Below, piece after piece: positions 24,035-31,148 of a stretch of DNA of 43,368 nt. The notes under the pieces were generated by a model. That model was not told where the DNA came from. It saw nothing but the letters and a program-made list of their open reading frames with translations, and searched no databases. Location of the stretch: IMG/VR virus record IMGVR_UViG_3300044991_001606, positions 1 through 43,368 of that record; one strand, written 5' to 3'. The translations under genes were made by a program, and so were the position numbers. Source of the stretch: a virus. Positions within the stretch are counted from its first letter, which is position 1. Each line of letters starts with the position of its first letter.

Positions 24035-24862
24035 ATGGCGACGATCAAAGAAGCCTTCGATGGAATGCGGCAGAACAAGACGGCCAACGGCACAGAGTAT
24101 TCCGTGCGGTATCTGGTCAAGGGCTACGCATTGGTGTCCGAGTTCCCGCAAAGTTTTACGTGGCAGGGCGCAAGCAACCCATTCGCGCGTTTGACCGGCA
24201 TTTCGGGCGAGCGTCAATTGGGACCGGATTACTATGAAATCACGGCCAATTATTCAACGCTTCCAAGAGACAGCCAGCAACGAAAGGCCGACCAAGAACA
24301 GCCCGCCAATCCGCTCCTTCGCGCGGTGCGCCGCAGTTGGTCGAGTGGTTATTTGGAGGTGTTTCGGCAGGAAGACTTGGACGGCGTGAAATACTGCGCC
24401 TCCAATCTGCAACCATTTTCGGGCGGACTTTCGATTCGCATCCCCTACCTCATTAAGAAATACGTGAGAAACGAGGCGTATTTCAACGAGTCGGAGGCGA
24501 TGGGCTGTCTGTGGCATACCAACGCATCGAAGCTAACGCTCTGCGCCAGATACGACGGCGGTGAAGAGCTCATCGACAACAACGTCGCTTTCGTTGAGGT
24601 GTCCTACGAATTTTGGTGTCTGAAGCCTACGGCGATTGTGAAGTGGGAGGATAAGGTGCTTGATGCCGGATCGTTCTACTTGGACGCCGACAAAAAGCCG
24701 GTCTACCTTGAAGATGCGTCGGGAACCAAGTCCTATGCCGATGGCGCGATACTTTTGGACGGCACGGGGAAAAAACTTGCCGACGATGCCCCGCCCGTAT
24801 GGCTTACGTTTCGCAACTACGACGTGACGTCGTTTGCCAGCCTCGGGCTCCCTGGAGTTTAG
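24035..24862 (+). CDS. Putative distal tail protein
   Basis: A predicted 275-residue protein immediately after the tape measure, where siphophages encode the distal tail or baseplate-hub component. It has mixed alpha/beta sequence (SFTWQGASNPFARLTG; GYLEVFRQEDLDGVKYCASN; VAFVEVSYEFWCLKPTAIVKWED). The C-terminal acidic beta region repeats short turns (YLDADKKPVYLED, LLDGTGKKLADD). AAGGA precedes ATG 24035. No classic Dit/hub motif can be asserted. Confidence 0.5.
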   Translation: MATIKEAFDGMRQNKTANGTEYSVRYLVKGYALVSEFPQSFTWQGASNPFARLTGISGERQLGPDYYEITANYSTLPRDSQQRKADQEQPANPLLRAVRRSWSSGYLEVFRQEDLDGVKYCASNLQPFSGGLSIRIPYLIKKYVRNEAYFNESEAMGCLWHTNASKLTLCARYDGGEELIDNNVAFVEVSYEFWCLKPTAIVKWEDKVLDAGSFYLDADKKPVYLEDASGTKSYADGAILLDGTGKKLADDAPPVWLTFRNYDVTSFASLGLPGV

Positions 24863-24866
24863 CAAC

Positions 24867-26597
24867 ATGCCTGGCCTTCTCCTAGAACCCGATCACGTGC
24901 GCCGCATCAATGACGTTGTGCGTTGGTACGAGAGCCGCAAAGGAACTCTGAATGCGAACCAACGCGGCCTAAACCGCACTCCGCAGATTCTCAACCCCTC
25001 CGCCCTCACGCCATTCGAGCTTTACGATGACATTACACCGGGCCAGAGCGACAAGTACGCATGGAGACTCCACGCCGATCTCACGCGAGACGAAGATGCC
25101 GACAAGGTTTTGGTGTCCGATGGAATCTTAAAATCCACACGGGCCTTTGGGACGAGCCATGCGGGCGTGACGGATGGCGCTCGAGGTTGGTACTCGACCG
25201 GGCCGGATGGAAAAAATCAGATCGTTTCGATGGAACCCTTGGGTACTTGGATCAAGGCTCAGGCCTCGGCTGATGCAGCGGCGGGCTATCCCGTTTCACT
25301 CAAGAACCATGCAATCATTCAGCCGATTGGCGGCATTCTCGCAGAATATCCGGCCACTGCTGCCAGCGTATTCTCGCAGGAGTTTGATGAAAACGACTGG
25401 GTATTGGTTTTTTGGAATGAAAGCACGGCATCGTGGGGCTGCTTCAAGCCGGGTATCAGTGGTGGCAGCAACGTCGATGAGAAGGTGAAGGCGAATTATC
25501 TCGACCCCACCGCTGGCTTTCTGGACGAAAAACTAGAGGGCGATGGGACGTGGACAGGAACTGCCGTCAATGCCGTTGCCCATAAAGTTACCGTGTCTCA
25601 CTTGGCACTGGGCGAGGCCACTGGTACGGCTACGCCTTCACTTAAGGCGACGGTTGCCCCATACAATACGACCAGCCAAAGAATCACGATAACCCCCGTT
25701 GCAATCGCTAGAGATGCGAAGAGGCATGTCGTTTCCGTAGACGACGCAACAGCAATTACCTTAGATGTCACTCCCACTGACGTGATCGGCGATGCTGTCT
25801 GGACAAGTGCGGCATGGGACGGGGCACAACGCAAAGTCTCCCACATCAACAATGGCACTCTCAGCGGATCAGCCCACAACGTCGGCGTAATGTCCAAGAG
25901 CGGCACGGCATTCTCAGTGACGCCGACCGGCATCGGCTTGGACGCCTGCAAACACGTCTACGCGATGGTGGATGGGACGGCGGTGTCGTGGGACTTAGCC
26001 GACCACCTCGCGGGCACCACTTGGATTACGCTTGCTTCTGCGCTTGGTGTAATCAGCATCACTCATGCGGACGCATCCACTGCCACGCAGACCGGGCCGA
26101 CTCCGACTATCGACCTCTCTGGGCAAACCGTCACACTTTCGTTTACGCCAGAGACGTTTGACGCGAAGGGCCACTACAAGGCGAATGGGTCGGCAGTCAC
26201 CGATACGATCACTCTTCCGATCATCGACGTGGACGGGTCAACTTGGATCGACGTTTCCATTTCCACGGGCACGGCCACGGTCAGTCACAAAGCCCCCGAC
26301 TCGACGGTCAGCTACGCCTACTCGCCCGCCTCTTCGCTTGCGGTCGTGAGCGACGGTGGTACGGGTTACAATCTGGCCTTAACACCTCACCGCCTTGATT
26401 TCGACTCGAAGGGCCACGAGATTCTAACGGCGAATACTGACGAGACGGCAGTTGTGGCGGCGCTCACTGAGATAACCATCAATGAGTTTCAATATACTAG
26501 TGGTGAGTTTCAATACCGCACTCACTCTTTCTGGGTTCTCAAAGATGGGACAACCGGAACTTGGACGCAAGCACTCGACACCACTGCCTGCCCATAG
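24867..26597 (+). CDS. Tail fibre/receptor-binding protein candidate
   Basis: A predicted 576-residue protein. The N-terminal about 120 residues are helical/basic (HVRRINDVVRWYESRKG) and probably attach to the tail tip. The middle and C-terminal parts are Thr/Ser/Gly/Val-rich with recurring beta units (KVTVSHLALG, KVSHINNGTLSGSAHN, ITHADASTATQTGP, TVSHKAPDSTVS). That periodicity is usual in trimeric fibres. ATG 24867 has a GGAG site. It is one of the longest late genes after the tape measure, and a host-recognition role is inferred from composition and order. Confidence 0.65.
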   Translation: MPGLLLEPDHVRRINDVVRWYESRKGTLNANQRGLNRTPQILNPSALTPFELYDDITPGQSDKYAWRLHADLTRDEDADKVLVSDGILKSTRAFGTSHAGVTDGARGWYSTGPDGKNQIVSMEPLGTWIKAQASADAAAGYPVSLKNHAIIQPIGGILAEYPATAASVFSQEFDENDWVLVFWNESTASWGCFKPGISGGSNVDEKVKANYLDPTAGFLDEKLEGDGTWTGTAVNAVAHKVTVSHLALGEATGTATPSLKATVAPYNTTSQRITITPVAIARDAKRHVVSVDDATAITLDVTPTDVIGDAVWTSAAWDGAQRKVSHINNGTLSGSAHNVGVMSKSGTAFSVTPTGIGLDACKHVYAMVDGTAVSWDLADHLAGTTWITLASALGVISITHADASTATQTGPTPTIDLSGQTVTLSFTPETFDAKGHYKANGSAVTDTITLPIIDVDGSTWIDVSISTGTATVSHKAPDSTVSYAYSPASSLAVVSDGGTGYNLALTPHRLDFDSKGHEILTANTDETAVVAALTEITINEFQYTSGEFQYRTHSFWVLKDGTTGTWTQALDTTACP

Positions 26598-26605
26598 GAT
26601 AGAGC

Positions 26606-27094
26606 ATGAGTACCGCGTGGCTGCTGAATGGAAAGCTCGTTCTTGATGGCGATGGCAAGGTGATTCTTTGCGATGAGTGCCCGTGCATTCCTTGCGATGA
26701 CCTAGACACCAACTCAATTATCGATGTAGTTTGGAACGGGACCACGTATCATTTGCCTTATTCCTACACTTCTGGGTATTTCATCGTTTGGGAGTATGTC
26801 GAGGGCAACGATACGACAGGGAAATTCAGCATCAAGTTTGCGAATCAAACTTCGACGATTCCAAGCCGTTCATTTTTCATCGAAATAACATGGTACATGT
26901 CCAACCCTGAACATAACGAAAATTGGTACATTACTTATTGGTTAGAATATCCAGTTGATTGCTGCTCAGATCAGGGGCCAATAGAGGGAACGCTTACGTC
27001 CTACGAACCTTATCCCACTGGATCAGGCTGGATCAATCCTCCTCCCGATCCTGTCCCAACGGTTTCATTCTCGACAGATTGCAGTGGAGGGTAG
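26606..27094 (+). CDS. Small Cys-rich tail-tip/adhesin protein
   Basis: A predicted 162-residue protein. It starts with WLLNGKLVLDGDGKVILCDECPCIPCDD, a beta hairpin followed by a cluster of four cysteines. The remainder is aromatic and Asn/Thr-rich (SGYFIVWEYVEGND, NENWYITYWLEYPVDCC). It is probably an extracellular structural domain stabilised by metal or disulfides. It begins 8 bp after the fibre gene and is likely virion-associated. No family name is claimed. Confidence 0.55.
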   Translation: MSTAWLLNGKLVLDGDGKVILCDECPCIPCDDLDTNSIIDVVWNGTTYHLPYSYTSGYFIVWEYVEGNDTTGKFSIKFANQTSTIPSRSFFIEITWYMSNPEHNENWYITYWLEYPVDCCSDQGPIEGTLTSYEPYPTGSGWINPPPDPVPTVSFSTDCSGG

Positions 27095-27096
27095 CG

Positions 27097-27564
27097 ATGC
27101 AAACGTACTGCAAACTTATTCCGGCAGGCAAAAGCACCAACGATTTCGTTTGCTCGGTGTGCGGCAGCAAAGTGCATGTTGTCCAAGGAAATCCGCTGAT
27201 TCCGTGTGACGGCAGCATCGCGTCCCGCCTGCAACGCGAAGAGGCGGAAAAGGAAGCCACCCTGCAAATACTTGCCAAAGCATCCGAATCGTGGCAGCGA
27301 CTCGATACCGGCCTGCCCATGCCCTCAGCACTCACACAGACCCTAGCTGAGTGGCGAGACGCAAACTACCCGGAGCGAGGAACGCATGAAGAATGCTTGA
27401 CGGCGATAGCGGCCATTCCATGCAAACATCGCTCGACGGGCGGATTCTGCCGCAAAATCGGATGCGGCAAAGACCCCTCAAAAAACGTCGCCTGCGTCTG
27501 GCTTTATCGAATGGCTACCGCTGGTTGCCGGGCCGGGAAGTTTGCGGCGCGCTCGCAAAAGTAG
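27097..27564 (+). CDS. Cys-rich hypothetical protein at the end of the late operon
   Basis: A predicted 155-residue protein from ATG 27097 (tggaggg upstream). The N-terminus has a split zinc-ribbon pattern (TYCKLIP ... FVCSVCGSKV ... IPCDG). A central helix and a second Cys cluster follow (CLTAIAAIPCKHRSTGGFCRKIGCG). Two clusters suggest two metal sites. Its 3' end converges with the minus-strand gene 27515-27889 and overlaps it by 50 bp. The late operon therefore appears to end here, though no terminator hairpin is evident. Confidence 0.55.
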   Translation: MQTYCKLIPAGKSTNDFVCSVCGSKVHVVQGNPLIPCDGSIASRLQREEAEKEATLQILAKASESWQRLDTGLPMPSALTQTLAEWRDANYPERGTHEECLTAIAAIPCKHRSTGGFCRKIGCGKDPSKNVACVWLYRMATAGCRAGKFAARSQK

Positions 27565-27889
27565 ACTTTTTCTGCGACGCCGGCAGCTCGAAAGCACCGG
27601 GCCAAGTCTCCGCGCTTCGCCGATCCGCTGGCACACACACGATTGGCTTTCCATGAGGCCAACTGAGAGGCGTTGCACAGTGTTGACAATGTTTTGTAAA
27701 TGAGTCCAACCGCCCTCCACAAGCCGGGCATTTCACGCGGCCATCAATTCCAAGGGCCGCGATAACGCCAAGAGGGCCGCAGAAGCAGCCCAATAGCACA
27801 CCCTCGAATGTCGCGCTTTTTCCGCTCCCGGCGACCGCGCCGCAAATAATGGAGGAAGCCCATAACCAAAGCCAAAACAGAGTATCCAT
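27515..27889 (-). CDS. Membrane protein with zinc ribbon
   Basis: A predicted 124-residue minus-strand protein. Two hydrophobic segments (TLFWLWLWASSIICGAVAG and EGVLLGCFCGPLGVIAALGI) are followed by a cytoplasmic zinc ribbon (VKCPACGGRLD ... CQHCATPL) and a polar tail. A strong GGAGGG site lies just upstream of the start at 27889. Small membrane/ribbon proteins on the strand opposite to the late genes, next to attP, are often expressed from the prophage. A superinfection-exclusion or lysogenic-conversion role is possible but unproven. Confidence 0.65.
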   Translation of the reverse strand: MDTLFWLWLWASSIICGAVAGSGKSATFEGVLLGCFCGPLGVIAALGIDGRVKCPACGGRLDSFTKHCQHCATPLSWPHGKPIVCVPADRRSAETWPGAFELPASQKKSTFASAPQTSRPGNQR

Positions 27890-27985
27890 CGTTGCCCTCC
27901 GGTGAATGGTGAATGGAATGAGTTCCCCTCTACCATCCCGCGCCGCCGCCCGAAAATCAAGCCCCCCTGAATTAGCGAGGCACTC

Positions 27986-28225
27986 TCAGCCGCCGGCCTC
28001 TTTGACTTTTCGCTCGGCGTCCTGGGCGAACGGGGTGATTGTGTTGGTGATAGCCGTGTCTGTGCCAAAACCGCACCTGACGTTGATCGTGTGGACGCCG
28101 GCCCGATCCATCCGCTCGGCGGTGTCCTTTAGGGATTTTGCGATTCTTTCCAGCGTTTCCGCCAAATGTCTCAAGTCGGCTGGCGATTCGTCCGCGTTGC
28201 GAGGGATTGTAGTGCGCTTGCTCAT
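27986..28225 (-). CDS. Small hypothetical protein near attP
   Basis: A predicted 79-residue minus-strand protein from ATG 28225; an in-frame TTG at 28246 is also possible. It is helical and charged (SPADLRHLAETLERIAKSLKDTAERMDRAG), likely a short coiled coil, followed by a Thr-rich segment. No good Shine-Dalgarno is seen at either start. It lies between the attachment site and the membrane/ribbon gene on the same strand, suggesting a two-gene lysogenic transcript. Confidence 0.45.
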   Translation of the reverse strand: MSKRTTIPRNADESPADLRHLAETLERIAKSLKDTAERMDRAGVHTINVRCGFGTDTAITNTITPFAQDAERKVKEAGG

Positions 28226-28272
28226 TCCAGGGAAATCGGTAGGCAAGCTCCTGCCGCCTTAGAAGTCGCCAA

Positions 28273-28305
28273 TAGTCCGGCTATAGTCCGGCTGTAGTCT
28301 GACTC
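28273..28305 (+). repeat. Three tandem 11-nt repeats leading into attP
   Basis: Units start at 28273, 28284 and 28295 (tagtccggcta, tagtccggctg, tagtctgactc). The first two are identical over ten bases and the third is degenerate, merging into the tRNA-like sequence. The one-turn spacing suits integrase or accessory-protein binding sites. Confidence 0.65.
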
Positions 28306-28344
28306 TTAATCAGAGGGTTCGCAGTTCGAGTCTGCGAGGGGGCA
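28298..28344 (+). other. Putative attP: 3' part of a tRNA-Lys(CTT) gene
   Basis: This segment folds as the tRNA anticodon arm (stem 28298-28302/28310-28314, loop ctcttaa with anticodon CTT), a 5-base variable region and a T-arm (28320-28324/28332-28336, loop ttcgagt). It ends with the acceptor strand agggggc and discriminator A (28344). No matching 5' acceptor or D-arm exists upstream, so it is not a tRNA gene. Tyrosine integrases commonly use such a tRNA 3' copy as attP so that the host gene is restored on integration. The integrase is 1.8 kb downstream. Confidence 0.75.
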
Positions 28345-28380
28345 CTTAAAGCGTTGCACAGAAAAGGGTTAAGAGTGCGA

Positions 28381-28683
28381 ATGGAGCAAATTGACGATTT
28401 TGACGAGGATGTTCCGGCGGTTGCGATTTACCCGGACGACATGAAACTCTTGCTCGATTCTGATGAGGATTCAGATTCCTACGCGGACAAGCTGTTTGTT
28501 CTTGAATTGATAGATTGCGAAGGAAATTCTTTTGAGATTCACATGGACGGCATCCAGGTGGGGGACATCATTGCCGACGCCCGTGAAGCCGGATTGCCGG
28601 TGGAGTGGCCATACCCCGATGGCGTCCCGCGAGTGCAAAACCCGGATGGAAGCTGGGGATTGCCGCCGGAGGTAAACGCGTAG
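28381..28683 (+). CDS. Small acidic hypothetical protein
   Basis: A predicted 100-residue protein from ATG 28381 (a TTG at 28354 is in frame). It is very acidic (EQIDDFDEDVPAVAIYPDDMKLLLDSDEDSDS) with a C-terminal VEWPYPDGVPRVQNPDGSW stretch and lacks a membrane segment. It begins 37 bp after the tRNA-like core, so on integration it would sit at a prophage edge. An acidic DNA-mimic type protein is conceivable, but there is no direct support. Confidence 0.5.
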   Translation: MEQIDDFDEDVPAVAIYPDDMKLLLDSDEDSDSYADKLFVLELIDCEGNSFEIHMDGIQVGDIIADAREAGLPVEWPYPDGVPRVQNPDGSWGLPPEVNA

Positions 28684-28748
28684 GGCGTCCCGGTTCAAGG
28701 TCCGGGGATCGGTACTGTTAGAACAAGACTTAAAAAAGGGGGTGCAAA

Positions 28749-28955
28749 ATGCAAGGGACGAAACTTGACAGTCTCGAAGAAGTCGAAAAAGTGATGGCCC
28801 AAATGCAAGATTATGCAGAAAGCCAATCGGGGGAAACCGGCATTCAGGTCATCGGCCCGAGCGTGCTTGCACCTTTTGCCGAGGCGATTGTGACGCTGGC
28901 AAAGGAAATTCGCGTGTTGCGTGACCAGAAGACTCAAGAGGAAGTTGATATTTAG
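28749..28955 (+). CDS. Small helical hypothetical protein
   Basis: A predicted 68-residue protein with a G-rich site (aaaaagggggtgc) before ATG 28749. Two helices (SLEEVEKVMAQMQDYAE and APFAEAIVTLAKEIRVLRDQK) suggest a small coiled-coil dimer. No family is recognised. A short hairpin (ctcgt/acgag, 28957-28971) follows the stop. Its 3' half overlaps a possible minus-strand gene (28849-29025). Confidence 0.5.
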   Translation: MQGTKLDSLEEVEKVMAQMQDYAESQSGETGIQVIGPSVLAPFAEAIVTLAKEIRVLRDQKTQEEVDI

Positions 28956-29025
28956 ACTCGTCGAAAACGAGCTTCCCACGCGAAACTCGAATACCATTCA
29001 GCACGGTAACTGTCGTTTCTTTCAT
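28849..29025 (-). CDS. Possible small minus-strand gene
   Basis: A possible 58-residue protein starting at 29025 (MKETTVTVLNGIRVSRG...). A good GGAAGGG site lies about eight bases upstream on the minus strand. The first 30 residues look protein-like, but the rest lies antisense to the 28749 gene and is Pro/Gln/Arg-rich. It may be a real antitoxin-sized or regulatory protein, or chance. Confidence 0.3.
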   Translation of the reverse strand: MKETTVTVLNGIRVSRGKLVFDESKYQLPLESSGHATREFPLPASQSPRQKVQARSGR

Positions 29026-29050
29026 CGCAAAACCCTTCCGTAAAAACCAC

Positions 29051-29216
29051 CGTGGTGGCTGCTGATACAAGAGCCACCGGAGAAACAAACACCGTGACGG
29101 GGTGGCCTATCCGCAAGGACGGCCGGGGGCACCAAACAAACTGCGATGCGGCGGGGTCCGTAAGCCGCGAGGCCCGGGCGGTTGCTTTAGGCCGTTCTAG
29201 CCCCGCCGCAATTTTT
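29051..29216 (+). ncRNA. Candidate structured RNA ending in an intrinsic terminator
   Basis: About 165 nt with no plausible gene but three nested helices. The first is ggtggct/agccacc (29054-29060/29072-29078). The second is a stem from 29101 to 29133 with an inner tcc-gcaa-gga GNRA-type tetraloop. The third is a perfect 9-bp stem gcggcgggg/ccccgccgc (29148-29156/29201-29209) followed by attttt, which looks like a Rho-independent terminator. It matches no riboswitch or ribozyme class I can name. It could be a small RNA or the terminator of a leader transcript just upstream of the excisionase-like gene. Confidence 0.45.
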
Positions 29217-29219
29217 CGT

Positions 29220-29248
29220 ATTGTAAACTGTTGCGAAGTAAATACAAT
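29220..29248 (+). promoter_or_regulatory. Sigma70-like promoter, copy 1, upstream of excisionase
   Basis: Boxes TTGTAA (29221-29226) and TACAAT (29243-29248) are separated by 16 bp. The site also forms a 7-bp inverted repeat (tattgta/tacaata, 29219-29225/29243-29249), so it could be an operator too. Its 18-bp upstream part recurs at 29520. Confidence 0.5.
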
Positions 29249-29260
29249 AGGAGCATGGAA

Positions 29261-29464
29261 ATGGCTATAGACCTACTGAGTGTCACTGAAGTTGCTCACC
29301 GCTTGCGGCTGACCCCAGCGCGAGTGCGAAGATTTATTGCCGAAGATCGCCTAAAGGCCGAAGATGTTGGTGGAAGGTACGTAATCCACAAGCGAGATTT
29401 CGATAAATTTGAGTCGATTCCGCGACGTGCCGGAAAGCCTCCTGAAAAATCTTTTCGACGATAA
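29261..29464 (+). CDS. Excisionase-family HTH protein
   Basis: A 67-residue winged-helix protein of the excisionase/MerR-like HTH_17 type: SVTEVAHRLRLTPARVRRFIAEDRLKAEDVGGRYVIHKRDFDKFE. The recognition helix is around PARVRRFIAE and the wing is VGGRYVIHKRD. Such proteins bend DNA at attachment sites to favour excision, or regulate early promoters. ATG 29261 is chosen because AGGAG ends seven bases before it; ATG 29255 is too close. It lies between attP and the integrase, the expected place for xis, and is flanked by two similar promoter-like repeats. Confidence 0.75.
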   Translation: MAIDLLSVTEVAHRLRLTPARVRRFIAEDRLKAEDVGGRYVIHKRDFDKFESIPRRAGKPPEKSFRR

Positions 29465-29519
29465 CCGCTATGCTTTCAATGGTTTACGGCGCGACTTTGG
29501 AAAAATCGCATGAACTCAT

Positions 29520-29548
29520 ATTGCAAACTATTGCGGACTCGCTATAGT
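29520..29548 (+). promoter_or_regulatory. Sigma70-like promoter, copy 2, downstream of excisionase
   Basis: TTGCAA (29521-29526) and TATAGT (29543-29548) with a 16-bp spacer. Bases 29520-29537 match 29220-29237 at 15 of 18 positions, exactly 300 bp apart. It may drive the small membrane protein and integrase. Confidence 0.5.
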
Positions 29549-29846
29549 TGTCGTTTATGAGACGCAAGTTTACGTTTCAACGGGCGTAGAAACCCGCTAA
29601 AGCAATCTCCGCGATCCCAATGAGGTCAAAGACTCCATGAAACGCTGGTTTTAGACGCGATTCGCTCCGTCGCCCGTTTTCGAGTCTTGCCTCTCTTCGA
29701 TCGCCCTGGTTGCTGTACCAGAGTAGTGCGAACAAGTCATCCGCTTCCCGACGAATGCACGTTTTCGTTGACGTGTTTTCTGCGGAGATTGCACCGTGGG
29801 CGTTTACGTGCATTCTTCGGGCGGCGGCTGACCAGGAAGCCAAACA
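29549..29846 (+). other. About 300 bp without a convincing gene
   Basis: Several open frames on both strands cross this stretch, but none has a good RBS, a protein-like composition or a motif. A frame starting at 29754 (MHVFVDVFSAEIAPWAF) is the best but runs into low-quality sequence. It is probably a leader region between promoter copy 2 and the small membrane protein gene. Confidence 0.4.
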
Positions 29847-29996
29847 ATGCCTCGTTTGCTCATGTCGTTGGCCAGTCTTCTTTTCATCGTGGGCCTTTCC
29901 GCGATGCAAGCGGACTGGCAGGCAACAGCAGCGGTGGCGTTCATGGTTTCCGGTGCGTGTGCGTTGCGATCCGGTGAGATTCGCCGGGCAGTGTAA
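29847..29996 (+). CDS. 49-residue two-helix membrane protein
   Basis: A short gene from ATG 29847 with AGGAAG eight bases upstream. It encodes two hydrophobic helices (LLMSLASLLFIVGLSAM and WQATAAVAFMVSGACAL) joined by a short QAD turn, ending in a basic tail (RSGEIRRAV). This hairpin topology with cytoplasmic ends resembles small holin- or toxin-like peptides or superinfection-exclusion proteins. It sits just before the integrase. The coding call rests on RBS plus hydrophobic patterning. Confidence 0.5.
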   Translation: MPRLLMSLASLLFIVGLSAMQADWQATAAVAFMVSGACALRSGEIRRAV

Positions 29997-30156
29997 CAGC
30001 GTTTCCTCAGATCGAATCTGAGTGGTTCCGTCGGCACGACAGCCGACGTGGCAAGGACGGTTTGCAATATGGATGCTTTCACTTTCATTTTGTGCGGCGA
30101 TTCAAGCATGGCAAAAAGCTACGCTTGTGCCGGGCGCACACCTGAGAGGAAGCAAC

Positions 30157-31053
30157 ATGATCGCCTTTGCCACTGCACCAACACTGCCAGAGTTCTTTTT
30201 CGACTCCTACCTACCATTGCGCCTTGTAGGCGAATCACCAAAAACAGTCGTTGCATATCGAACTGCGTTGAATCGGTGGACGAAGTTCGCGGGCGACTTG
30301 CCAATGGACCGAATCGACGGTCGGCTGTTGGCGAAATTCCAACAGCACCTTTTGCAATCGCTCAAGCCTGCCTCTGTAAATACCTACTGCAATCACTTGA
30401 TGGTGATTTTGCGATTTGCCGCGAACGACGAAGAGGCGGCGGTGATCGGGCGGATTCCTCGGTGGAACAAACTGCGGGAGCCGAAGCGAGTCCCGTTGGC
30501 GTTCACGACCGAAGAGTTTTCCAAGGTGCTTGCCGAGGCAAAACGGTGGCCCGTTCCAATCGCGGGCTATTCAGCAGCCGACTGGTGGGAGGCCGTTTTG
30601 CTCACCTGCTGGGAATCCGGCCTTCGGTACAAGTCGCTTATGCTTCTTCGATCCGTCGATGTTTTGTTCGATTCAGGCGGCTTGTATTGTCAAGCGGAGC
30701 CGCAAAAAGACAAAGAGGCTCAGTGGTTCGCTTTGCCGCCCAACGTGTTGGACGCACTGCGAAAAATCTATCAGCCATCGCGGGAACTTCTCTTTCCGCG
30801 AACTGTGACCATCGAAGTGGTAGGCCGCTGGTTTCGCAAGGTACTCGATTCGTCGGGCATCTATGCGCCGAAGGGTTGCGGCACACGCTGGCATCGCATC
30901 AGGAAGTCGAAAGCGAGCTACACCGAAGCAATGGGCGGCGATGCCCAGCGGGAACTCGGCCACTCTCAGCGGTCGGTTACCGAGAGGTATCTCGACCCGC
31001 GAATCGTCGGCAGGGGCAAAACGCTCTACATGCCGCTGCCCACGTCACTTTAG
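30157..31053 (+). CDS. int: Tyrosine recombinase integrase
   Basis: A 298-residue phage integrase that catalyses attP x attB recombination. The N-terminal SAM-like core-binding domain (residues about 10-95; GESPKTVVAYRTALNRW) is followed by the catalytic domain with Arg157 (SGLRYKSL), His246-x-x-Arg249 (WHRIRKSKAS), His269 (LGHSQRSVTERY) and the nucleophile Tyr278. No N-terminal arm-binding domain is evident, although an arm-type site array could lie near attP. ATG 30157 has an AGAGGAAG site; longer extensions upstream lack one. A strong terminator follows. Together with attP and the excisionase-like gene it indicates a temperate life cycle. Confidence 0.9.
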   Translation: MIAFATAPTLPEFFFDSYLPLRLVGESPKTVVAYRTALNRWTKFAGDLPMDRIDGRLLAKFQQHLLQSLKPASVNTYCNHLMVILRFAANDEEAAVIGRIPRWNKLREPKRVPLAFTTEEFSKVLAEAKRWPVPIAGYSAADWWEAVLLTCWESGLRYKSLMLLRSVDVLFDSGGLYCQAEPQKDKEAQWFALPPNVLDALRKIYQPSRELLFPRTVTIEVVGRWFRKVLDSSGIYAPKGCGTRWHRIRKSKASYTEAMGGDAQRELGHSQRSVTERYLDPRIVGRGKTLYMPLPTSL

Positions 31054-31081
31054 GCCGCGTTACGGGAGTCTCGCGGCGAAC

Positions 31082-31128
31082 AGGGGTTCCGGGGCAGCCG
31101 GCCTTGGCCCCGAACCCCTTCTTTTTTT
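31082..31128 (+). terminator. Rho-independent terminator after the integrase
   Basis: A long GC stem (aggggttccggggc with ggccccgaacccctt, one bulge) is followed by T7 at 31122-31128. It is 29 bp after the integrase stop and is the clearest intrinsic terminator in the window. Confidence 0.85.
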
Positions 31129-31148
31129 CGCGGTTCCGGCTCGCTGTG

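Noticed and set aside
28271-28344. Complete tRNA-Lys gene
   Set aside because: The anticodon and T arms fold, but there is no 5' acceptor strand or D-arm upstream, so it is a tRNA 3' copy (attP).
29051-29216. Hammerhead or HDV-like ribozyme
   Set aside because: A ctgata segment resembles part of a hammerhead core, but the full CUGAUGA...GAAA core and three-way junction are absent, and no HDV double pseudoknot can be drawn.
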